Of a stretch of DNA of 41,069 bases, positions 1 through 7,273 are shown one piece after another (the stretch's first letter is position 1; each line of letters starts with the position of its first letter). The translations under genes were made by a program, and so were the position numbers. The notes under the pieces were generated by a model, which saw only the letters and a program-made list of their open reading frames with translations, did no database searches and was not told the origin of the DNA. The stretch comes from DATGKR01 sp035294565 (lineage in GTDB: Bacteria > Actinomycetota > Acidimicrobiia > Acidimicrobiales > Palsa-688). The stretch spans positions 1 through 41,069 of the forward strand of contig DATGKR010000109.1 in the NCBI GenBank assembly GCA_035294565.1, given 5' to 3'.

Positions 1-17
1 CGGGGCGTGGTGTCCTG

Positions 18-140
18 CTTTCGGCCAAAGTGTCCACTCGCCACGGCGCCGAAGGCCGCCTCTGGACAGTTAGGTCAAAATATTCGCCCTAAGTGTCCAG
101 AGGACGTCCCGGACGCGACGCGGAGTGGACACTTTGGCAA
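18..140 (+). repeat. MITE-like palindromic repeat, left copy
   Basis: The outer arms GCCAAAGTGTCCACTC (24-39) and its exact reverse complement (123-138) form a 16-bp perfect terminal inverted repeat. Inside it, 61-74 pairs with 88-101 (14 bp, one mismatch) around an AT-rich loop. The same architecture recurs in opposite orientation at 39519-39641 with no length change between conserved blocks. No coding potential is visible. The TGTCCA-rich ends recall insertion-sequence termini, so a non-autonomous transposable element is the best guess; a conserved structured RNA or protein-binding array is the alternative. Confidence 0.7.
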
Positions 141-263
141 ATCGAGGGGGAGTTGGCACTGGTGAAGTCGGCACGCCCGCCGCGTCCAACGCCCGCGGCG
201 CCGGTCCCGCTGAGCGGCAGACGCCCCGGACCGGCCCGTCCGCCTCGCAGTAGCCTCCCCGCC

Positions 264-1421
264 GTGCGAGAGGCATACATCGTGGACGCGGTGAGGACCC
301 CCGTGGGCCGGCGGGGCGGCGGGCTGGCCGACGTCCACCCCGCCGACCTGGGCGCCGTGGCCATCGAGGAGCTGATCCGGCGGACGGGCATCGACCCTGC
401 GGCCGTCGACGACGTCGTGTTCGGCTGCGTGGACACCATCGGCCCCCAGGCGGGCGACATCGCCCGCACCTGCTGGCTGGCGGCGGGGCTGCCCGACGAG
501 GTGCCCGGCACGACGGTGGACCGCCAGTGCGGGTCCTCCCAGCAGGCGCTCCACTTCGCCGCCCAGGCGGTCCTGTCCGGGACCTGCGATGTCGTGGTCG
601 CCGGCGGCGTTCAGAACATGAGCCGGATCCCGATCTCCGCGGCGATGCTCGCCGGGCAGGGCTACGGCTTCGAGGATCCCTTCAGCGGCTCGCAGGGCTG
701 GGTGAGGCGCTACGGCACCCAGGAGGTCTCCCAGTTCCGCTCGGCGGAGATGATCGCCGCCAAGTGGGGGATCAGCCGGGAGCAGATGGAGGTGTTCGCC
801 CTCGAGTCGCACCGCCGGGCGGTCGCGGCGGCGGACGGCGGCCGCTTCGACGGGGAGATCGTCCCAGTCGGCGACGTCACGGCCGACGAGGGGCCCAGGC
901 GCGACACCTCGCTGGAGAAGATGGCCAAGCTGCCGCCGCTCACCGAGGGGGGCCGGCTGACCGCCGGCGTTTCGAGCCAGATCTCGGACGCCGCGGCCGC
1001 ACTGCTCGTCGTCAACGAGCGGGGTCTCGCCGCCCACGGCCTGACACCACGGGCCCGCGTCCACCACCTGAGCGTGAGGGGAGCCGACCCGGTGTGGATG
1101 CTCACCGCGCCCATCCCCGCCACGGCCCACGCCCTGTCCCGGGCGGGCCTCCGCCTCGAGCAGATCGACCTGGTCGAGATAAACGAGGCCTTCGCTTCGG
1201 TGGTGCTCGCCTGGATCGCCGAGACGGGCGCCGACCCCGACAAGGTCAACGTCAATGGCGGCGCCATCGCCCTCGGCCACCCGCTCGGGGCGACAGGGGC
1301 GCGTTTGGCGACGACGCTTCTCGCAGAGCTGGAGCGCCGCGGCGGCCGCTACGGGCTGCAGACCATGTGCGAGGGCGGAGGACAGGCCAACGTGACCATC
1401 TTCGAGCGGCTCGACCGGTAA
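264..1421 (+). CDS. fadA6: FadA6-type steroid ring-degradation thiolase
   Basis: This is a 385-residue thiolase, the normal family length. The acylation cysteine is C89 in DRQCGSSQQA, and the catalytic His339 (ALGHPLG) and C369 (TMCEGGG) are present. The sequence follows mycobacterial FadA6 closely from EAYIVDAVRT to the C-terminal ANVTIFERL. In the HIP pathway FadA6 thiolytically cleaves a ring C/D-derived beta-ketoacyl-CoA in the cytoplasm. The GTG start is chosen because the family begins at (M/V)xEAY; the longer reading frame upstream runs through the palindromic repeat. It stands alone on the plus strand, convergent with ipdC, and no clear ribosome binding site is seen. Confidence 0.9.
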   Translation: MREAYIVDAVRTPVGRRGGGLADVHPADLGAVAIEELIRRTGIDPAAVDDVVFGCVDTIGPQAGDIARTCWLAAGLPDEVPGTTVDRQCGSSQQALHFAAQAVLSGTCDVVVAGGVQNMSRIPISAAMLAGQGYGFEDPFSGSQGWVRRYGTQEVSQFRSAEMIAAKWGISREQMEVFALESHRRAVAAADGGRFDGEIVPVGDVTADEGPRRDTSLEKMAKLPPLTEGGRLTAGVSSQISDAAAALLVVNERGLAAHGLTPRARVHHLSVRGADPVWMLTAPIPATAHALSRAGLRLEQIDLVEINEAFASVVLAWIAETGADPDKVNVNGGAIALGHPLGATGARLATTLLAELERRGGRYGLQTMCEGGGQANVTIFERLDR

Positions 1422-1427
1422 GGACAC

Positions 1428-1515
1428 CAGCCGGTCGAGGGTGGACGAAGCCGCGACCCCGAAGGCCGCCGGCCTCAGCGTCTGGCCGGAACCGACGCCA
1501 GCCGGTCGAGGGTGG
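1428..1515. repeat. 17-bp direct repeat pair between fadA6 and ipdC
   Basis: CAGCCGGTCGAGGGTGG occurs exactly at 1428-1444 and again at 1499-1515. The second copy encodes (minus strand) the TLDRL segment near the C-terminus of ipdC; the first lies outside the gene, past its stop. This looks like a small duplication of the ipdC 3' end into the convergent intergenic gap. No terminator with a T-tract is visible in the gap. Confidence 0.7.
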
Positions 1516-2548
1516 CCGTCGCCTCGGCGACGATCCCCTCGACCACCTCGGCCACGGTGGGCAGCTCGTCGATCAAGCCGGCGACCTGCCCGGTCGGCAG
1601 GATCCCCGCCTCCAGGCGGCCGTCCACCATGGCCGCGCGTGTCAACATCGGGGCGTTGGCGGCCATCGCCACCTGCGCCCAGGTGAGCTCGCCGTTGCGT
1701 CTCATCGCCAGGCCTTCGCGCACCATCCCGGCGATGGTGGTGCCCGTCAGGCGGCGCAGGCGGAGGGCGTTGAGGACGGCGAGGGCCGCCGCGGCCGGGC
1801 GGGCAGCCCCCTCGAGGCGCTCGACGAGCGGGGTGCGGATCAAGCGCTGAGGGGCGCCATCGACCGCCCGGGTGACGACCGTGTCGGTCAAAGCCGCCGC
1901 CAGGTAGCGGGCCTTCACGTGGTCGGGGACGGTGCTCTCCTTGGTGAGGAGAAACCGGGTGCCCATGGCCACCCCAGCCGCCCCCCAGGCGAGCGCGGCG
2001 ACCAGGCCCCGCCCGTCGTGGAAGCCGCCGGCGCCCAGCACCGGCACGTCCACCATCCGGGTCACCGCCGGAAGCAGCAGGCTGGTCGGCACCGGACCGG
2101 TGTGGCCGCCACCCTCGTGGCCCTGGGCGATGACGGCGTCCACCCCCATGGCGACCACCTTCTCGGCGTGGCGGGGGGCGGCGATGGTCGGCATGGTGAC
2201 AACGCCGGCGTCTTTCAGCCGGGCCACCAGCCCCGGGTTGGGGGCCTGCGCGAAGCTCGCCACCTTGACCTTCTCGGCGACGAGCAGGGCGACGAAGCGC
2301 TCGACCTCGGCGTGGTCGGAGCGGAGGTTGACGCCGAACGGCGCGTCGGTCCGTTCCTTGACCTCCGCTATAGCCCCCTTCAGCTGCTCGTAGGTCATCG
2401 TGGCAGAGGCGATGACACCTAGTCCTCCGGCTGCCGAGGTGGCCGCGGCGAGCCGGGCGCCCGCAACCCATCCCATTCCGGTCTGGACTATCGGGTAGCG
2501 GACGCCGAGCAGATCGCAGGCGGCGGTTCGCAGCCGGGGGTCGCTCAT
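1475..2548 (-). CDS. ipdC: IpdC-like flavin-dependent enzyme (nitronate monooxygenase fold)
   Basis: This 357-residue TIM-barrel protein is of the nitronate monooxygenase/2-nitropropane dioxygenase family. Visible family features are the N-terminal YPIVQTGMGWVAG, the FMN-phosphate-binding GAGGFHDGRG and the QGHEGGGHTG segment. In mycobacteria IpdC is an FMN-dependent oxidoreductase acting on a CoA thioester of the steroid C/D rings, encoded beside ipdAB. It is the last gene of the minus-strand operon and overlaps the preceding thiolase-like gene by ATGA, which fixes the start. A generic nitronate monooxygenase would look similar; the context with ipdAB and echA20 supports the specific call. 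Confidence 0.8.
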   Translation of the reverse strand: MSDPRLRTAACDLLGVRYPIVQTGMGWVAGARLAAATSAAGGLGVIASATMTYEQLKGAIAEVKERTDAPFGVNLRSDHAEVERFVALLVAEKVKVASFAQAPNPGLVARLKDAGVVTMPTIAAPRHAEKVVAMGVDAVIAQGHEGGGHTGPVPTSLLLPAVTRMVDVPVLGAGGFHDGRGLVAALAWGAAGVAMGTRFLLTKESTVPDHVKARYLAAALTDTVVTRAVDGAPQRLIRTPLVERLEGAARPAAAALAVLNALRLRRLTGTTIAGMVREGLAMRRNGELTWAQVAMAANAPMLTRAAMVDGRLEAGILPTGQVAGLIDELPTVAEVVEGIVAEATATLDRLASVPARR

Positions 2549-3732
2549 CGCGACAGGATCACGCAGGAGCCGTGGCCGAAGAGCCCCTGGTTGACGGCGA
2601 GCCCGACCCGGGCGCCTTGCACCTGCCGGGCGCCGGCCTCGCCTCTCAGCTGCCAGGCGATCTCGCAGACCTGGGCGAGGGCCTGGGCGGGAACCGCCTC
2701 GCCGAAGCAGGCGAGCCCCCCGGACGGGTTGACCGGGACCCTCCCGCCGATGGAGGTCGCCCCCTCGTGCAGCAGCTTCTCCGCTTCCCCCGGGCCGCAC
2801 AGGCCGATGTCCTCGTACCAGTCGAGCTCGAGGGCGGTGGAAAGGTCGTACACCTCGGCGAGGGACAGGTCTCCCGGTCCGAGCGCCGCCTCCTCGTAGG
2901 CGGCGGAGGCGATCGAGGCTCGGTAGCCGACTGTGGGCTTTGCAACTGCGGCCGCCGAATCGGTGGCGATGTCGGGCATGTCCAGGAACGTGTTGGGAAA
3001 GCGGGGGGTTACCGTGGCCACCGCGCGGATGCGCACCCCTGCTCGCCCGAGGCGACGGGCGCACGCCTCGGAGGCGAGCACCACCGCCGCGGCCCCGTCG
3101 GAGGTGGCGCAGATGTCGAGCAGGCGGAGAGGATCGGCGACCACCGGCGAGGCGGCCACCTCCTCGGCGCTCACCTCCGAGCGGTAGCGGGCGTAGGGGT
3201 TGTGCAGGCCGTGGCGGGCGTTCTTCACCTTCACCGCCGCGAAGTCCGACGGGCTGGCCCCGTAGAGGTCCATCCGCCGCCGGGCGTAGAGGGCGAAGTA
3301 CGTCGGGTTGGTCGCCCCGACCAAGCGGAAACGCAGCCAGTCAGGGTCGTCCCAACGCTCGCCGGCGTTGGGGGCCAGGAATCCCTTAGGCGTGGTATCG
3401 GCTCCGACCACCAGCGCCAGGTCCGACAGACCGGCGAGGATCCTGGTGCGCGCCGCCTCCAGGGCGGCCGATCCCGACGCGCAGGCCGCGTAGCAGGTGG
3501 CGACGCGGGCGCCGTTCCAGCCCAGGGCCCTGGCGATCGTCGAGCCGGCGACGTAGCCGCCGTAGCCGTTGCGGACGGTCTCCCCGCCGGCGACGAAGTC
3601 GACGTCGCGCCAGTCCACCCCTGCGTCGGCGAGGGCGGCTCGCGCTGCCGCCACCCCGTACTCGGAGAAAGGGCGGCCCCACTTGCCCCAGGGGTGCATG
3701 CCCACGCCGACAACCGCGACCTCAGCGCTCAT
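2545..3732 (-). CDS. Thiolase-like lipid-transfer protein (SCP2-thiolase family)
   Basis: This 395-residue protein has the thiolase fold in the non-condensing 'lipid-transfer protein' branch. The nucleophile loop ATCYAACASGSAAL places the likely catalytic cysteine at C84. The C-terminal half carries NPSGGLACFGEAVPA and NQGLFGHGS, the usual positions of the other active-site residues. In steroid degraders such proteins (Ltp2-4) work with a DUF35 partner in thiolysis or retro-aldol cleavage of acyl-CoAs. Here the DUF35 gene is immediately upstream and overlaps by 11 nt, so a two-subunit enzyme is likely. I cannot assign it to one Ltp subtype; its substrate is inferred only from the neighbouring ring-degradation genes. 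Confidence 0.85.
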   Translation of the reverse strand: MSAEVAVVGVGMHPWGKWGRPFSEYGVAAARAALADAGVDWRDVDFVAGGETVRNGYGGYVAGSTIARALGWNGARVATCYAACASGSAALEAARTRILAGLSDLALVVGADTTPKGFLAPNAGERWDDPDWLRFRLVGATNPTYFALYARRRMDLYGASPSDFAAVKVKNARHGLHNPYARYRSEVSAEEVAASPVVADPLRLLDICATSDGAAAVVLASEACARRLGRAGVRIRAVATVTPRFPNTFLDMPDIATDSAAAVAKPTVGYRASIASAAYEEAALGPGDLSLAEVYDLSTALELDWYEDIGLCGPGEAEKLLHEGATSIGGRVPVNPSGGLACFGEAVPAQALAQVCEIAWQLRGEAGARQVQGARVGLAVNQGLFGHGSCVILSR

Positions 3733-4144
3733 CGGCCGCCTCCAGGGGGAGCCACCTCCACACCAGCGTCCCGTCAGGTCCTCCGGGGAGAGGCTCGACG
3801 ACGACCTCCGCCTCTTGCCCCACCCGCAAATCGGCGACCCCGAAGCCGGCGGCCACCTGCCCGAGGACGACCATGCGCTCCTTCTCCAGGGCGACCGCCG
3901 CGATGGCGAAAGGCTCGTACGGTTCGCTGGCGGGCACGTAGGGCGCCGGAGGCTGGTAGCGGGCGTCGGTATAACTCCAGATCCGCCCGCGCCGCGACAG
4001 GCCTGCGGGCTCGAGGTCCTCCGAGCCGCAGCCCGGGTTGGGGCACCACGCGCAGCCCGGCGGGAACCGGTACGTCCCGCACACACGGCAGCGCAGGCCC
4101 ACCAAGACCGGTTCCGGTTCCGTCCGCACCCAGCCCTGCATCAT
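3722..4144 (-). CDS. DUF35 zinc-ribbon/OB-fold protein, partner of the thiolase-like protein
   Basis: The 140-residue protein has the DUF35 layout. An N-terminal rubredoxin-like zinc ribbon carries two cysteine pairs (CRVCG, then CAWCPNPGCG), followed by an OB-fold that binds acyl-CoA. Stand-alone DUF35 proteins of this size usually form a complex with a thiolase-like subunit, as in ChsH2-Ltp2. The gene starts 22 nt after ipdB stops and runs into the downstream thiolase-like gene, consistent with co-translation. The start MMQGW is the first in frame. Function beyond partner subunit is not readable from sequence. Confidence 0.85.
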   Translation of the reverse strand: MMQGWVRTEPEPVLVGLRCRVCGTYRFPPGCAWCPNPGCGSEDLEPAGLSRRGRIWSYTDARYQPPAPYVPASEPYEPFAIAAVALEKERMVVLGQVAAGFGVADLRVGQEAEVVVEPLPGGPDGTLVWRWLPLEAADER

Positions 4145-4166
4145 CGCTCCTCCTCCTCGACGGGTC

Positions 4167-4940
4167 TCATCTCCGGTCCTCCGGCAGCTCCCGGTGGCGC
4201 AGCCCTTCAGGGTCTATGACCTCCCTGATCAACCGCAGCTCCTCGTCGGTGGGGTCGCGGGTCAGCCCCATCGGCTCGGCCACGGCCGGCTCGAAACCGG
4301 TCGCGCCCAGCACCTGCTCGACGCTCACCCCCGGGTGCACGCCGATCAGCCTCATGCGGTGGGCGGGGCCGCCGAAGTCGAAGACCCCCAGGTCAGTGAC
4401 CACCCTTCGCAGGTCGAAGAACTCGAGCGCCGCCGGACCGGCGGCCTCGGCTCGGTCCCAGCCGACGCCGGTGACCACGTCCACCTTCTCGACGAACACC
4501 CTCGGCGAGTGGTTTGGCACCCAGTAGCTGGTTGCGTGGTTGACGGTGTTGCCCGGCGCGCCGCGAAAGCCGATCAGCTGGGCCTTGGGGACCGAGTAGT
4601 CGGCGCCGATCGCCGCGAAGTTCTGGTTGCCGTAGGCGTCTATCTGGGTGGCGCCCATCACCACGTGGCGCCGGCCCGACCACACGATGTCGAACATGGA
4701 TCGGTACGGGTTGTAGTACTCGACGGTGCGCCCCGCCGGCCACGAGAACGCGCCGTGATCGGCTATCAACGCCGCCTCCCCGTCCGTCGCCATCAGCCGC
4801 GGCTCGAAGCTGGCGCGCGCCAGGCGGCCGGCGATCATCGGGATTGTGCCGATCGGGTTGGCGACGATCTCCCCGTCCCCGCGGAAACACTCCGCCAGGG
4901 CGACGATGCAGTGCTCCGCGCGGGTGACCTTCAAGCCCAC
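4167..4940 (-). CDS. ipdB: IpdB, beta subunit of COCHEA-CoA hydrolase
   Basis: This 257-residue protein has the CoA-transferase beta-subunit fold and matches IpdB through TRAEHCIVALAECFRGDGEI near the N-terminus, the GATQIDAYGNQN segment and the VFVEKVDVVTGVG stretch. IpdAB is a CoA-transferase homologue that instead hydrolyses the last steroid ring during cholesterol C/D-ring breakdown. The GTG start overlaps the ipdA stop by 10 nt and leaves the family-typical N-terminus; longer in-frame extensions fall inside ipdA. It is preceded by ipdA and followed by the DUF35 gene in the same operon. Confidence 0.88.
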   Translation of the reverse strand: MGLKVTRAEHCIVALAECFRGDGEIVANPIGTIPMIAGRLARASFEPRLMATDGEAALIADHGAFSWPAGRTVEYYNPYRSMFDIVWSGRRHVVMGATQIDAYGNQNFAAIGADYSVPKAQLIGFRGAPGNTVNHATSYWVPNHSPRVFVEKVDVVTGVGWDRAEAAGPAALEFFDLRRVVTDLGVFDFGGPAHRMRLIGVHPGVSVEQVLGATGFEPAVAEPMGLTRDPTDEELRLIREVIDPEGLRHRELPEDRR

Positions 4941-5740
4941 GACCTCCAGAAGTCCCGCCAGGCTTCGACCGAGCGCGCAGAGTCGGCGTAGGCCCTCTGG
5001 GTCTCCTCGTCGCGCCCGTAGTCGGGCTCGCACGAGGTGAAGCGCGCCCCGCCGGGACTCTCGACCACGCCGTCGACCATCATGCGCGCCACCCGCAGAC
5101 GCAGCTCCGTGCCGGCCTCCTTCACCAGGTCGGCGGTGGGCACCACCCGCTCCACCGATATGAACCTCCTCGCCGGTGCCGCCCGCAGGAACAGGTCGTC
5201 GAAGTAGAGGTCCGGCCCGAGGAAGGCGGCGTTGCCGTTCTCGTCGGACACGTTGAGATGGCAGATGGCGGCGTCGAGGCGCAGAGCGGGGACGGCCACC
5301 AGCTCCAGCCCGTCCTCGAAGGGGGAGCGGACGGTCGACAGCGTCGGGTTGAGGCTCATCAGGTCGCTTCCCAGCCCGGCCCTCGTCGGCAGGAACGGCA
5401 CCCGCCAGGCGGCGGCCTGCAGGCCGAGGAGGAACATCCCCTCGTCGAAGGGCACGTCCTCCACCCTTCCCGCCTGGCGCGCCGCGCGGAAGTGCGGTTC
5501 GAGGGGGACCGAGTCGAGTGAGGCGAACGGGTAGACGGCGCGCCGGACCTTGCCCGCCGCGCAGAGCACGCCGAGGTCGGGGCCGGCGCAGCTCACGACC
5601 GTCAGGTCGCAGAGCCTGCTGGCGGCGATCGCCTTGACGATCGACATCGGCTTGCGCCTGCTGCCCCAGCCGCCGATGCCGATCGTCATGCCGTCCGACA
5701 GCTGGGAGACCACGTCCGCCTCGCCGAGGAGCTTGCTCAT
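4931..5740 (-). CDS. ipdA: IpdA, alpha subunit of COCHEA-CoA hydrolase
   Basis: The 269-residue protein has the CoA-transferase alpha-subunit fold, with the N-terminal glycine-rich loop GMTIGIGGWGSRRKPM and the later LNVSDENGNAAFLG strand-turn. With IpdB it forms the cytoplasmic ring-opening hydrolase of the HIP pathway. ATGA overlap with echA20 upstream fixes the start and implies translational coupling. The order echA20-ipdA-ipdB is the same as Rv3550-Rv3552 in Mycobacterium tuberculosis, which is the main support for preferring IpdA over a generic 3-oxoacid CoA-transferase subunit. Confidence 0.88.
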   Translation of the reverse strand: MSKLLGEADVVSQLSDGMTIGIGGWGSRRKPMSIVKAIAASRLCDLTVVSCAGPDLGVLCAAGKVRRAVYPFASLDSVPLEPHFRAARQAGRVEDVPFDEGMFLLGLQAAAWRVPFLPTRAGLGSDLMSLNPTLSTVRSPFEDGLELVAVPALRLDAAICHLNVSDENGNAAFLGPDLYFDDLFLRAAPARRFISVERVVPTADLVKEAGTELRLRVARMMVDGVVESPGGARFTSCEPDYGRDEETQRAYADSARSVEAWRDFWRSWA

Positions 5741-6498
5741 CTCGACGTGTCGGTCTCCCGCTTGGCGACGAACGCGGCGCGGTGCTCGTCGGCGACGCCC
5801 GCCAGGTTCAGCTCGAACGTGAAGCCCTGCTCGAAGCGGTAGGAGCGCTTAACGTCCCACAGGTCTATGCCGTTGAGGGACTCCTTGGCGGCGCGTATGA
5901 CCGTCGGCGAGCGGGCGGCGATCTCGGCCGCTATCTCCCTCGCCCGCTCGACGAGGCGCTCGCGGGGAACCACGTCGAGGACCGAACCGTAGGCGCGAAG
6001 CTCGGCGGCTGTCGCCGCCGCCGAGGTGTAGACCATCGCCCTCGCCCGCTGCTGGGGCACGAGCCTCGACAGGTGGGTGGCCGCGCCGAGCGCCCCGCGG
6101 TCCACCTCGGGCAGGGCGAAGTAGGCGTCGTCGGAGGCGACGACGATGTCGGCGTTGCCGGCCAGCCCCACCCCACCGCCGAGGCAGTAGCCGTGCACGG
6201 CGGCGATAACCGGGACCGGGCACTCGTAGACGGCGGCGAAAGCGGCGAAGCAGCCCCTGTTGGCGCCGATCAGCGCGTCGAATCCTTCGGACGCTTGGAT
6301 CTCCTTGATGTCCACCCCGGCGTTGAAGCCCCGGCCCTCGGCGCGCACGATCACAACCCGGGCCTCCCCGCCCCGGCCGAGCGAGGTCACCGTCTCGGCC
6401 AGGTCGAACCACTCGGCGACCTTGAGGGCGTTGACCGGCGGGCAGTCCACGACGACCTCGGCGACGCCTCCACCCACAAGCGCTGAGCTGACCCCCAT
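5737..6498 (-). CDS. echA20: EchA20-type crotonase, steroid ring hydrolase
   Basis: This is a 253-residue enoyl-CoA hydratase/isomerase-fold protein. The oxyanion-hole elements are FNAGVDIKEI and HGYCLGGGVGLAGNADI. The N-terminal PPVNAL and C-terminal FEQGFTFELNLAG extension fit EchA20, which hydrolytically opens a ring of the HIP-derived CoA thioester just before IpdAB. The start is fixed by a TGATG overlap with the regulator gene, and its stop overlaps ipdA by ATGA. A generic enoyl-CoA hydratase is the alternative, but position directly ahead of ipdAB favours EchA20. Confidence 0.85.
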   Translation of the reverse strand: MGVSSALVGGGVAEVVVDCPPVNALKVAEWFDLAETVTSLGRGGEARVVIVRAEGRGFNAGVDIKEIQASEGFDALIGANRGCFAAFAAVYECPVPVIAAVHGYCLGGGVGLAGNADIVVASDDAYFALPEVDRGALGAATHLSRLVPQQRARAMVYTSAAATAAELRAYGSVLDVVPRERLVERAREIAAEIAARSPTVIRAAKESLNGIDLWDVKRSYRFEQGFTFELNLAGVADEHRAAFVAKRETDTSR

Positions 6499-7232
6499 CA
6501 CGCCACCGACCAGGCGCGGGGCAGCTCCGACTGGGGGAGCCGCTCGGAGAACTCGAGCACCAGCCACACGGCGCGGGCGATCCGGTCGTAGGCCTCGGCG
6601 ATCGACGCCGATCCGACCACCCACTGGCGCAGCTGCAGATCGAAAACGGAGGCCGCCACCCTCACCACCTCCCTGGCGACTTCGTCGGGCAGGCCGCGGA
6701 GGGCCTCCACGTAGATCTTGGTGTTGCGGGCCATGTTGCGGGCGAAGATCTCCCGGGTGAAGGGGTCTTCCGAGGCCTCCAGGGTCATGACCACCCGGGC
6801 GAGCTGAGGCCACCCCTGGAACGCCCGCATGGACCGGTGCAGGACGTCGGTGAGCCGCTCGGCGTTGGACTCGCCCCGCAGCGGGCGGCGCTCGACGCTG
6901 GCCTGCAGCTCGGTGGCCCAGTGGGCGAGGACCTCGGCGAACAGGTGGTCCTTGGACTGGAAGTAGCGGTACACGGTGCCGAGCGCCACCCCGGCTTCGG
7001 CCGCCACGTCTTTCATCTGGATCTGCTGGTGGTCGTGGCTGCGCAGCAGGGACAGGGCGCCCTCGACGATCCGCACCCGCCTCTCCAGCTGGGAGGAGCT
7101 GAGCGTATCGGGCAGCGGGGGGGTGCTGAGCCTCGTCCCAGGACGCCTGGGCACTGGATGTTTGGTCACTGGTCGCTTGGGCACTGGGCGGGGTGCCGAA
7201 CCTTTCCGGTGGGTGGGACCGGCCGCCTCCAC
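6498..7232 (-). CDS. TetR-family regulator, KstR-like
   Basis: The N-terminal helix-turn-helix (about residues 50-97) reads IQMKDVAAEAGVALGTVYRYF followed by SKDHL. This is the KstR type rather than KstR2, whose recognition region differs. The C-terminal two thirds is a helical ligand domain. KstR represses steroid genes and is released by a CoA thioester of a cholesterol metabolite. The gene leads the ring-degradation operon and diverges from an acyl-CoA ligase, with a 17-bp palindrome between them. At 244 residues it is longer than usual. The extra N-terminus contains three PV-x-basic-basic pentapeptide repeats, each with its own GTG, so the true start may be as far down as about 7164. Confidence 0.82.
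   Translation of the reverse strand: MEAAGPTHRKGSAPRPVPKRPVTKHPVPRRPGTRLSTPPLPDTLSSSQLERRVRIVEGALSLLRSHDHQQIQMKDVAAEAGVALGTVYRYFQSKDHLFAEVLAHWATELQASVERRPLRGESNAERLTDVLHRSMRAFQGWPQLARVVMTLEASEDPFTREIFARNMARNTKIYVEALRGLPDEVAREVVRVAASVFDLQLRQWVVGSASIAEAYDRIARAVWLVLEFSERLPQSELPRAWSVA
7149..7193. repeat. 15-bp tandem repeat, three copies, in the regulator 5' end
   Basis: The core CACTGG recurs with exact 15-nt spacing (cores at 7152, 7167 and 7182). On the minus strand it encodes PVPKR-PVTKH-PVPRR in the basic N-terminal tail of the TetR protein. If translation starts downstream, the repeats are leader DNA instead. Confidence 0.75.
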
Positions 7233-7242
7233 GCTTGGCCGG

Positions 7243-7259
7243 CTGGAAGCCGATTCTAG
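7243..7259. promoter_or_regulatory. Candidate operator between KstR-like gene and fadD
   Basis: CTGGAAGCCGATTCTAG is an imperfect palindrome (6 of 8 pairs) in the 41-bp divergent gap, 15 bp from the fadD ATG. It shares 14 of 17 bases with 8021-8037 and the CTAGAA half-site with the better KstR-type box at 13943-13960. The arms are one base further apart than in the known KstR motif TnnAACnnGTTnnA, so binding is uncertain. Confidence 0.4.
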
Positions 7260-7273
7260 TAGTTTGGCCGGCC

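Noticed and set aside
18..140. Full insertion sequence at the left end
   Set aside because: No transposase gene or fragment occurs near either copy; only the small palindromic element is present.
75..2471. Long reverse-strand open frame across fadA6 and ipdC
   Set aside because: High-GC shadow frame: arginine/glycine/proline-rich with no family features, lying over two clearly recognised genes.
6498..7232. Naming the regulator KstR2 because of the ipdAB/echA20 context
   Set aside because: The recognition-helix region resembles KstR, and the clear operator candidate is of KstR and not KstR2 type (AnCAAGnnCTTGnT was not found).
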